A stretch of 64,000 bases of DNA from Gnetum montanum. Lineage: Eukaryota > Streptophyta > Gnetopsida > Gnetales > Gnetaceae. Location: NCBI GenBank assembly GCA_015680685.1, contig MNCI01006676.1, positions 39,719 to 103,718 on the forward strand, given 5' to 3'. Below the pieces are notes generated by a model. The model had not been told where the DNA came from and made no database searches. It saw only the letters and a list, made by a program, of their open reading frames with translations. Positions within the stretch are counted from its first letter, which is position 1; every line of letters starts with the position of its first letter. This document shows, one piece after another, positions 11,901-23,900 of this stretch. The position numbers were made by a program, and so were the translations under genes.

Positions 11901-14900
11901 ACGTTTGAACCTAATTGCGCAGGATTCCAACAAAATGCGGACCTGTGGGCTATGATTCAGGAGGTGGGGTGGGCCGATGTGGTGCAGTTGTTGAGGGGGG
12001 ACCTTGATATGGTGAATGATACACTTTTTTGCAACTGGCATGGGGTTGCAACGATGTTTCGAGGGACCCACATTCTGCTGACTGAGGAGGCGTTGGCTGA
12101 TTGTTTGGGGGCCCCCACTTCAGGTGAGGTTATTTTGCCGGTGGGTCGAGGTTTTCAAGATGTGGAGGTTTTCTTCTTTTGGGCAAAGCCTGAAGTTGCC
12201 GTTGCAGTAGATTTGGTAGGAAGTGGTGGAGCTTGTGGACCATTACTTTGTCCACTTTGGCAATGTTTCTAAGCTACAGGGGTCCATTTCACTTTCTTGA
12301 AATGTTTGAAGTTGGGGTGGTGGGTTAATTTGCCAAGGTTTTTCTTAGCCGTGTTGCAACTCCAGCATCGGGGGCACTATTTGAGTTTAATTCTTGCCCT
12401 TTGGAGGGCTACAATTTTGGTTGTGCTAAGATATGCATAGCTAGAGCCACAAATTGTGTACAGTAGATGGGGAAGAGCTAGTGTTGAAGCTGGGGGGTTT
12501 TGCATCTAGGCATGCACATGTGGAGGATAAGGTGGTTGTTGGGCATGGTTCTTTTAAGCCAGTGTCAGATTTGGTGGTCTAGTTGGAGGCAGCTGAGTGC
12601 GGGTGTAAGGGAATGCAATTTTGTTTTTGATCTTATTATGTGATGGGAGGGGGGAGGGGGTGGTTGAGGAGAGAGAGAGAGAGAAAGGGAGGGGGAGGAT
12701 TCCCACCACATTGTACATATTTTCTTATTAATATAATTTTGCCTATCCATTTCTCAATAAAAAAACACTCTTAACTTTATTTAGTTAAACCAGTGGTCCT
12801 AATAGAATAATAAAATAGAAAAATAATATAATCAATGCACACTTATAACATACTTGGTTTGCAAGCATAAAGAAAGATATTCAAAATTTTGGTGTTAATA
12901 CTTATTTGGCTCTTAATAGAAGTGAACTCTAGAAAAGAAATCTTATAGTCAATCCCATGTAACTAGAATAAAGTCTAGGATGACAACATGATGATAATCA
13001 AATCACATTTTTATCAATTTATTTATTGGGTTTAAATATTTAAAATGAAATTTATCTTAGAAACTTATGATAGTCATAAACATTTTGTAAAATATAAGGA
13101 TTTTTTTAGAAAGGTCAAATTTGGTGCTTTTTGGGAAAAAATGGCTGAAAAAAAATCCAGAAGTAATCAATACTTTTTCCTAGTGAAAAAGTTGGATATT
13201 TTTTTGTGCATTCAACTATTTTTGGTAGACTTTTTAATCATTGCCACAAAGTATGTAGTGCAGGCTCAACAAGCTTAGTTTGATTGGTTCAGTCCTTGTA
13301 GGTGCTTACAAGAAGGAGAGCCTCTATTCACTTACTTGTTTACCCACATTTCTAAATGCTTAGATGCATTCCTTAGCATAGTGGGTCTGTTGAACCCTTT
13401 CCCATGGCATAGTATCAGAATGGTCTTTTTCTCGTTGGCATAGTATCCCAATTACGTTGAAGGTCTTTGGGATAAGGTCCTTCCAAAACTGTAGAAGAGA
13501 TTAGCCAATTGGAAAGATTTCTTTCTTTCCTTTATAGGAAACCATGTGTTGTTGGAACTTCTGATTTACACTACCGCTACTATCCCTCCTCCAATGATGT
13601 TTGCAAACATGTGTTAATTTGAAGTTTCATTTGGCAAGGACAAGAAAACCAAGGAAGATTTCATATGGTTAAATAGAAAAAAAACGGCTAGACCCAAGAG
13701 GTGTGGGGTTACAAGCATTATCTCCTTGAGGTTGAATATTGACAGGAAGTTAAGTGAAATGGCCTTGCTAGATGAGTCTCCATGTATACATTGTTCCATG
13801 TGGCATGAGGTGGCACAAAGAAAATATGGACATTGTTGGTAGGGAAAGGTGCAAAACCCTTCATGGTTATTCAAGCATTTGTCCAAGGTTGGTCTGCTAT
13901 CCAACTTAACATCATTTAGCTCAACTAACGTTCTCACATGTTGTTTGATTGTTTACGATGGCATGAGAACTCATGAAATGTTTTGGGAGATGAGTTGCCT
14001 TTGGTTACTAATTGGATTATCCAGAATTGGGGCAAGACCATAATAGATTTAAACAAGGCTTGTGTTCAATTAATGCATAGTTGCTTGGATAGGGTCTTGC
14101 CAGAGATGCATGTGCCACTGAGCTTGATTTTAACACTATTGATGCTAGACTTGACATGCAAGCCATGGACTTGACAATAGTGTAAAACTTGCAAACAAAG
14201 TGTAGGAGGATTTATACTTTTCTATAAAGGATTGAAGGGTGATCAAAGCTTGGAGAATTTAGTTTTTCCTAAAATCTAGAGTTTTCTGTGGCAAATGGTT
14301 GATAAGGCTAGCTTGACATGGGATAATCTACAACACCAATCATTTCATGGCCTAGGGTGGTGTTAACTATGTGCTTAGGTTAATGAATCTATCTCAAATA
14401 TTTTTTGGGATTTCCTAAACAACTTGCTCATCACAGGTGGGGACACATGGTAGCTTCAAGAGAAACCCTTTTCTAGATTATTTGATGATGTTGTAATGCT
14501 ATCATTTTTTGAAATGTGATGAAGGCACAACTAGGTGAACTAGTCCTTGAAGCCAAGATGGGACAATTGGCTCTCCTACATGAACTTGTAGATATTAAGA
14601 TGTTGCAAAGCTTCTTGACATGGCCTATCTTTTATGCAAGGGCAGGGATAAGTTCTTTTCTGCCTTCTTCATGTTGTTGTTTGGCCTTGCTATTGTAGTG
14701 GTTTGATCATGGAAGGAACATTCGTTTAGCATTGGGAACAAGAACATTATGGTTTTTGGCTTTGGCTATTGCTAACATCACTAGTAAGGAAACTGGATCC
14801 TATGCTATAGAGATCCTATGCTATAGAGATGCTCCATAACATCTTCCAGCATTGTTGCATGCTCCTATTCTCTCTTCTGTAATTTTATGAATATTGTGGT

Positions 14901-17900
14901 TCGTAAACTCCTTTGACTTACGGACATTGTTGTGGCTGTTGTTCCAATGCCACTTTTCTATCTTACTTGGTCTCTTTCGAACTTATCTTTATTCTTCATC
15001 ATTCTTCATATTCATATCATCTTCATTGTTGTTCCCCTTGTTGTTCCTTTGTTGTTTTTATTGTTGTTCCACACATTATGAAGTGAGGGCTTATGTTCTT
15101 TTATCCTTTGTAAGGAGTTGCAACTCTTCATTGAATCATCATTACTGTTCGTAATTATTGATAGATTATCATGCTAAGTTGATGATCTCTATCTTGCTAC
15201 TGTGAAAGCAATATGTGAATACCTATTTTGCTATTGTGTTGACTAGCTTAGTGGTGGGCATGTGGACATCCTTTGGGCTTTGAAGGATGGCCTAACGATA
15301 AACATACCCCTATTCTTGGATGATGTCATCACCAAATCCATTGACTGCACTCAGATGACTAATGTAGTTATCTATAAGCATGAGAGTTTGGTTGAAGACC
15401 TAGCTCATCATTAGGACATTAGTAAGGATGACATATTGGGAAAGGACCATCCCCTAGTTTGTCAACCGACTCTTTAGGGACTTGTCATTAAAAACTTTGG
15501 GACAAGTTGAGTTCAAGGACTAAATGCAAGGCATCGGAGCCTTTAAGACAAGGTAACAATGGACATGTCACCACTTAGTAGAATTGGTTGTTATCAAAGT
15601 CTATCTTACTCATTACAATGGCGAATGTTAGGTGTCGGAGTCAACATCCATTGGATGAAGAGGAAAAGTTTGAACCCCAAGAAGGATAGGCAGACATCAA
15701 GCCACTATTAGAAGGCAAGTCCAATGAGAAATGCCCAAAAATAGGGACTTGTCTAGGAGGTTGTGGATTTTTGACTATAATGCAAGTTCCTTAGGGCAAT
15801 AAGACTAGTGTGTTTGGAGAATTTTCTGGTTGACTTGTGTTTGCAAAGGACCAAATTGCGGTTCTATTAAAGCCAAAGCACTATTTGACCTACCTTCAAT
15901 TTGGGCAGTTACTTCCATACTTCTTGTGGGTTGGTCCATGCTAGATCCACACATTTTTTATTAGGGTAATAGGTGTTATAAACATCTTGTGGAGTTGGGC
16001 CCTTAGGCAATGTTCCATTAATTATTGGTTTTCAATTCACGAATCAAAGAATTATGTTTTGCATTTTATTATTTCATAAGACTACGATCTCCTTGGTTCT
16101 TTCCTATATCGGATTATATCTAATAGGCAGAACAACCTCTTCTTGGTTGGCTTGAGTTGGTTGCCAATTTACCAATTTTGTTATTGGCTTCAGGTATGTG
16201 GGCATTTTTGCTATATGGTCCAAGAAATTTCCTCGATGTTTTTCTTGATGAACAAAGGCCTTTTTGGTTGTTTGTTGTTGAGCCTTTGCTTTGTTGATGT
16301 AAATATGATTTATATATAGTTCACATGTTTTTTATATGGTGTAAGAAACTTTCTTAGGCCAATCAAGCAGAGGTACATAAGAAAATGTGAAAGCCCACAA
16401 CAACAAGCAAAGTAAACCACTAGTAGTCAAACCAAGCCAACCTAAACAAGGCTGTCCTTTCTATTCCCCATAATCCAATAAAAGGAAAAGACAAGAGGGA
16501 ACGAAACCTTGCATAACGACAAAATTGCAAGGTCCATTTCTATGAAAAAAAGAAAAACCTATTAATTAATTAGCCATTTCTTGGAAGCAAAACTCCACCT
16601 TGGGTTTGTTGCATTGGCTGCCTCATTTGGAAATGTGTTGTTTTAGCGTTAGAACAAGGCATTTTATAGCAACAAAATTGCAAGGTCCATTTCTATGAAA
16701 AAAAAGGAGAAACCTAGCAATTAATTGGCCATTGCATGGAGGCACAACTCCACCTTGGGTTTGCTGCATTGGTTGCCTCATTAGAAAATGTATGGGTTTA
16801 GCATTAGAATGAAGCTTTGCATAACAACAAAATTGCAATGTCCATTTCTGTGAAAAACAAAGAGAAACCTAGCAATGAATTGGCCATTGCATGGAGGCAC
16901 AACTCCACCTTGGGTTTGTTGCATTGGTTACCTCATTAAAAAATTTGTGGGTTTAGGATTAGAATGATCCATAAAGGATTCAAAAGGAGTCCTTTAAAAT
17001 GAAGATGGAGTAAGTAGTGCTCAAGCTTTAGCAAAACCCCAATTGGGTCACATGGTCCTCTAAGTGCATTGGCTTGTATTGCTTCAAGGAACTTGCATCA
17101 TAGTAAAAAAATCCATGACATCCTAGTTGAGTCCTTGAGTAGGGATTGTTTCACAATGGGGAGTGCTCCATGGGTATAGTTGACCAAGGGTGCTTATCTT
17201 TTGCTTTAGTAGTGACCCACTAGGTGGGTTGATAAAAGCTCTATTAACTACATGGAGGAGCTAGGTGGGATCGTAACGGGTGGTGGGGACCAACCTTGTC
17301 AATAGGAAACATCATTGTTAGTCGGACTGTTGTTGCTACTAAGATCTATGCATATAGGGAAAAAGGTGAGGTGGTGTAGAGAATCTTGAATGACTCTTGG
17401 AGCCAATGTTGGTCTCATGTAGTCTTTGACTACAAATTCATAGATGGTGTTCCCTTGTGGTAGGGCATCTGTGTTTTGGCTCATTCTTTAATGGTGACTT
17501 TTTATCTTCTTGGTTCTCTGAGGGTTCAAACCTACCCTCTTCTTTCAATGGTTGTTGACTTTGATGTTTGATGTTCCCCATGGTGGTGATGTGGTGATGG
17601 ATGTCAAATGCAACTGTTTCTTTTGAGTGGTAATTTGTCCATTGTTGTCCTAGCTCAACACCTTTGATGCTTTGCATTTAGTTCTTGAAATAGGTTTATC
17701 TTGAACCTTGGTAGTTCCCTTTTAACCTTTCAATTCATGGAAGAGCCTCGAGGAAGTTGGTCAGCAAAGTGGAGGGTGAGTTGATAGTCCTCTATTGAGA
17801 TAACCCCTTCACTAACACCCAAATGATGAGCTAGGATCTTAACCAAACCCTAATGTCTATATATTGGTGCATTAGTTGTTCGAGCATGGTTGATGATTTT

Positions 17901-20900
17901 GTTAACGACATCCTTCAATAATAAGGACATGTTCACAATTGGGCTGTCCTATGAAGCCCAAAGGATAATCACTTGTCCACCAAGCTAGTTAGGGCACTAG
18001 CTAAAAAGAAATTTGCATATCACCTTTGTAGTGATACATTAAGGATCATCAAACTCAAAGTGGTAGTATGTCCCCTTATACTAAGTCCACCATATCCTTG
18101 TTCTAAAGAAATCTTTCATCACAAGACCATGACAAGGAATGTCGTTCAGGAATGTTTCTCTCTCCATTGAAACCCGAGCAAGGGCAACAATGGTTAAATG
18201 TTGAAACCATAATCTTTTGCCCTCCACGCAAAATGGGCCTACCCTCCATGAGTGAATCACTATCACAGCAAGGTCAAATAGCATCATGGAGAAGACTGAA
18301 GAACTTGTCTCAGCTCTTGGCACAAAAGATCAGTTGTGTTGAAAAGCTAGGAGCTACTATTACATGTGATGCTACACCAAGTTGGGTGTATATGATAGAT
18401 CTATTTGAGATCATGTTTCCTTAATGATAGCTTCTTGTACTATAGTTGTATATAGGTAGTCCCGAAAAGTATGTGAGATAAATTCATTAGCCTAACAACA
18501 AAAATAACCACCCTAGGCCATGAATAACTAGTGCTATGGATTATCCCATGTCAAGATACCCTCATGAGCCACTTGCCACTAAAAGTTTGGATTTTTGGGA
18601 TAACCAGAATTCTCTAAGCTTTAGGCACCCATCTATACGTAATAGGAGAATAGACATTCTCCCACACTTTGCATTTAAATTTACCTTATTTGTCAAATTG
18701 AGAAATAATGAGTGCTACATCATCATCATGCCCAATGCTTGAAAATTAGATATGGAACCAGAGTGTTTGAATTGAGCTTAATTGCACATGTGCAGTTTAA
18801 TTGGGCTTTGTGTCAGTTTATGAGAAGCCTTATTTAGGTACCCAATGGTGTTGTTACAAGACTTGATAATCCAATTTGGCTAGAGGCCAATCCTTTCCTG
18901 AAACATTTTGCATACTCTCATGCTAGCACAAACAAGCAAATGACATGTGAGAAGATGGGCTGAGCTAGGTGCCATTGGATTGTATAGTGGCTTAGGCCTT
19001 GTACAAATGCTTCTCTCCTTTCCCATGCCAATAGCGTCCATGTTTGTTTTGCATCACCTCTTGGCACATGGAGTGGTCTACACATTCAAACTCAACCGTA
19101 AGGGCTATTTAATTTTACTTCTTATCAAGTCATAGTGAGAGCGAGTCCTCATGAAGTGTAATGCTTATATTGCCATATCTTTTTAGGTATATTTGTTTTC
19201 TTTCATTTAACTAAATGGAATCTTCATTGGTTTTCAATCTTATGCCAAATGAATCTCTGGATTAACACATCAATTTTCTTTTCTCTATAAATATTGCAAG
19301 GAATGAATACTAGTAGTAGCATAGTATGACTACCTACAACATAGACTTTGCAAGCATGAGCTCACTTGCATATGAAAAAAGGAAGCCTTTCTAGTTAGCT
19401 ATTCTATTCTAAACTTTTGTGAAGATTTGATCTCAAAGGCTTAGGGTGTGTATATTAATAAATAAGGAAAAAAGAAGCTTTTCTAGTTAGTTACTCTATT
19501 TCGAACTTTTGCGAAGACTTGATCCCAAAGGCTTAGGGTGTGTCTATTAATAAATAGGAGGCTCTGATATACATATTAGGCAACTGTACAAGGCTATCTC
19601 TAAGAATAAATGCCATTCTATGGAAGCATTGCAGAGGGTTTTTAATACCATAAATGATACATTTATGCTAATGAACTTCAAGTTTGGAGGCTTTTGAGAG
19701 TAAATCCATCTTCATTTGAAATTCTATTGATTTTGACACATTGGCTTTTATCACTAACATAGTGTCATTTGCATTTTTTGGGATGTGGCCTTGTCATGCA
19801 AGAGGATTCGCAAGACCAACCACATTGAGACAAACATCTAGGCATTATGAAATGAGGGTAGAGGGTTTTTAATACCATAAATGATACATTTATGCTAATG
19901 AACTTCAAGTTTGGAGGCTTTTGAGAGTAAATCCATCTTCATTTAAAGTTCTATTGATTTTGACACATTGGCTTTTATCACTAACATAGTGTCATTTGCA
20001 TTTTTTGGGATGTGGCCTTGTCATGCAAGAGGATTCACAAGACCAACCACATTGAGACAAACATCTAGGCGTTATGAAATGAGGCTAAATAGATAAATGA
20101 ATAGAGGGTCTTATTGTTATAAGTCCTTGCTAGGACAAGACCATTTACACTAAGCTTGTTGAACCTATAGCACATACTTGGTGGTTCAAAGAATGAAGTA
20201 GATTATGTTTGTCCACCATCTTGAAAATCCCAGGAGCTACATGACATATATTAGAGCTTCTTGGCTAACGTTGTATGACTTTGCCAAATCAAGCTTGACT
20301 ACCACCACTTTAATGTAGAAGTCTTGTGCAATCTAAAGATCCACCAGGAGGTTGCCAGTATAAAAGAGGCATGCCTTCTTTTGTTTTATTGTGTGAAGCC
20401 ATTAGGTGGGAGAACTTTGTGTTCCTATTCCCTTATATGAGCCAAGTAATTTGTGATCTTTATCTCTAGTACACCTACTCCACATACAGGAGTTGTGTAA
20501 ATTGTTTTTTGTTGCTTGTAATTCTCATTTAGACAATTTGACTAAGCAGCTTGAGTTAACTATGGACCTCCAGTAGGGTCTAGGTGATCACAATATGAAG
20601 GTATTGATGCTCTTAATGAAGGATGCGCCAAATCTTATTGAAGATGTTCAACATGAATAGGTGTTGCATAAGTTGGGTTTGTGATGAGAACATCACCTAG
20701 CCCATGTCTAATCCTCAATATGTTTGTACATAGATGTTTGTGTGTTGTGTTTGTATTTTTTGTGTTGTTTTGTTGATGATGATCTTAGGGTATGTTGACA
20801 TGTTTGGGAGTGTTTTGGGACTATTTTGATGAGTTTAGGAGGTTTTGGGGGCTATGGGAACTTGTTTGGAGGTGTCTAGAGGTTCCAGGCCTCAAAACAA

Positions 20901-23900
20901 GCATCTTTGTATTTTTCCCTTGCAAGTGGGACGTCCCAGCTAAGATGTTGCACATGATTTTAGGATGTCCCAACTATTAACAGGCACTTTCGGGCAAGAT
21001 GTCCCATTCTCTTCTGAGACATCCTAGACGGACACAAGACAATTTTGAATTTAAAGAGGAAAGATGAAGAGATAGGGGGGAAGGATATAAATAGACCTCA
21101 TGGGCCTTCATTTTGGTCAAGAGAGTCTAAGGAGAAGAAAAGAGAGAGTCTAGGGAGTTGAGAGAAGAGTAGAAGGAGATATAGAGTCTTGGCAAGGTGC
21201 CTTGATCATCATCTTTATGTGTGTGTGATTGCTTTGATTGAGCGTGTGTGAGAATTTGATTGAATCTCTTGTCTGTCCTTGGGAATTTATGCTTCCTTTC
21301 AGCTGTAATTTCTCCATTTGAGCAAGAATAAAGCTTTCCTTTTCCTTTTGTTGTTCAAATTTGCTGTTCTGTGACATTGAGAGAGCTTGGATTGTGGAAT
21401 CCATGGGAGCTCCTAATCAGTTTGCCAACAAGCTTGAATTTTCTCCATGACTTTGGCCTAGAAAGCCAAATGTTTTCAAACCTTAAATGAGAGCATTGGG
21501 GCTATGATGGTCGACATTGAACAATGATCTTGCAAAGATTTTAAAAGCTCCACAAATCACAAGAAAGGATAGGTGCTAGTTTTGTGAATAAAGGGGTCAT
21601 CCAACAACAATCCATCTAGGAGATATGAAGCTTCCTTCCTTCAAATGGACGTCTCCATGTAGACATTCCACCTGTCAAAGGAACCTCCACTTTACCAAAA
21701 CGTTTATGAATAAAATCAAATACGGTGACCTCAGCACCATTGTGCTTACCCATGGAGTGTTCCGTTGAGCTCATTACCACATTAAAGTAACCCATGATAA
21801 TAGTTTTGCCTATAACCCAAGTATAATTCTTCTTTTTTAAATTTTTTTTGCCATAATTAGCAGAAGGCACATGGACATTGATGATTAAGTGTTGCTATTG
21901 TTCTGTTAGATACACATACACACATTGGGCCTGATGTGTTTTGATAGCCGAACATTCCACACCATAAAGAATCAGAAGCCTAATAGTAGTGCTATAGAAC
22001 TTACCATTCAAGTTAGTAGGGATTCTTCTATCATAAAGAACACCAATAGCTTCCTGCCATTTCCTTTATCTTGCTTCAATTGTGTGTGTCACATCATTGT
22101 TAATCTCATCATTAACTTGAACCGAAGACCCCAAGATTTGAATTCTGTGATACCAAAATTAGTCTCTATACTGAGATAATAGAGGTTAATTTGCATTTAT
22201 AGATGGAGATGAACGAAATGACTGATCCATGAAATTACATTAGGTTAACGTGGAGAAGGTGTGTTTCTGCTATTTGCGGATGTTCTGTATTATCTGTAAT
22301 GGTGAATTAGTTCTGCCAGCTAAATTAAATTCTTATTTCATTTTTGAAAGTTTCTTTTCTTATTTTCTCTTTCATTAACTCCAGAATCAATGTATTTTGC
22401 CATGTACATTTCTGTATTATACAATTTGGTGAATGGTCAGTAAAAGTTTATAGTTTAGTTTATTGCCATTTCCTTTTCATGTTAGCATTAGCATTAACCA
22501 ATAATAATTTATCTTGTGACTAGGATATTATAAAAGATCAGGTTGCACAGTTATACTTGTGGCCTAATACTCTTGAAGTGCCTATTATAGATGATCCAAG
22601 GTATGCTGCATCATTGGGTTTCCAGAGAAATGCATCTTGCTTGATCAAATTTCCATCCTGATAAATTGGAGAAAGTTTGGTTCAATAATATGTGAAAAGT
22701 AGATTTAGTAATATATCTTTTTCTTTTAAAAAATAAAATGTCAGGATATTGTATTATGATAAATTGTGTAGAGAGTATAAACGTGTACAAAAATGGAAGC
22801 GTCTTTCTACCTTTGATAAGTTCCTCCCCCAACATATACAAAACATACAAAATTGGGAGAGATTGCCCTTAGGACTGAATTTGGACCTTCCAAGAGAGAA
22901 GGGCAGCATCACAAAAATTACTGAAATGCGAATAGTGCAGATGGTCCAACCGCAGAACGTAATCTTTTTCAATACTTCCATGGTCGTGCCTTATGGCAAA
23001 ATGTCAAATGGAATATTGGTAGGTGCACAAAACTTGATGCAAAATCTATCATAAGTGGGAGTGCTCTGCCCCTATGAAAAGGTTTTTTTATTGTTTTGTT
23101 TTGGGTGCCACAGGCAAAAGGCAGAGCAATAAAAATGGAGATAAACTCTCCTACCAAACCAGACGCCGGTGCAATTGGAATAGCTCCTGAAATATTGATG
23201 ATGTTGAACCCTAAAATTGTGTATACAGGAATGAAGAAACTCAAACTACAAGAAGCATACACATCTATATTAAAACTAACTTAAACTACTTTTATGTGAC
23301 ATACATAAATGCATGCAAAAAAGCAACATAACATACAATCTAAAACCCTCCTAGTTTTGAATTCTCTCTGGTTCCATCATCAGTGGTACTACTGAATAAT
23401 AAGAAATGAAGAGCTTATTTATGTGTAACCTTGCAAAAGTCAAGCTTATTGTTATTTTATTTTATAGAATTGGATAACTTTTATTTTTATTATTAAAAAT
23501 TAATAATTAAATTATTAGTGCTACATAAGAAAGAATAGTTATTGTATAAAACCCTATTTTATTATTCGATAAAAATAAAACATATTATACTAGCTTGGTT
23601 TTGAACACATGGTCCATCAAGCAACATAACAACAGAATTACAGAAGGGTTCAAGCACACAAATTAGACAATTAGCTAAATTATGCATGAATTTTAATAAC
23701 CAATTTAGCAAACGATGTTATTGCCCTGCCCACTTTAAAAGAAAAGGCCAAGAAGGAACATGGGCTCTAACACTTTCTGCATATGGCATATATAGGAGAC
23801 CAACGATAATATTTTTTTCAAAACAAGGAAATTCATTGGATGTAAACATTTTTGTAAAGAATTTAAAATCTGTATCTTGTTGGTGAGGCATAGCTTACTT

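Larger units (their letters stand above)
8255..12764 (+). mobile_element. L1-type LINE with target-site duplication
   Basis: A + strand element in the order ORF1, endonuclease, RT, zf-RVT, extra 3' domain and a short A tail (aataaaaaaa near 12758). It is flanked by near-identical 14-base direct repeats, accctcttaacttt at 8241-8254 and acactcttaacttt at 12765-12778, differing at one base, as expected for a target-site duplication. It belongs to the same family as the - strand LINE at 1-4200. The endonuclease C-terminal half is deleted and stops are frequent. Two GA microsatellites (8768-8782 and near 12670) lie inside. Confidence 0.9.
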
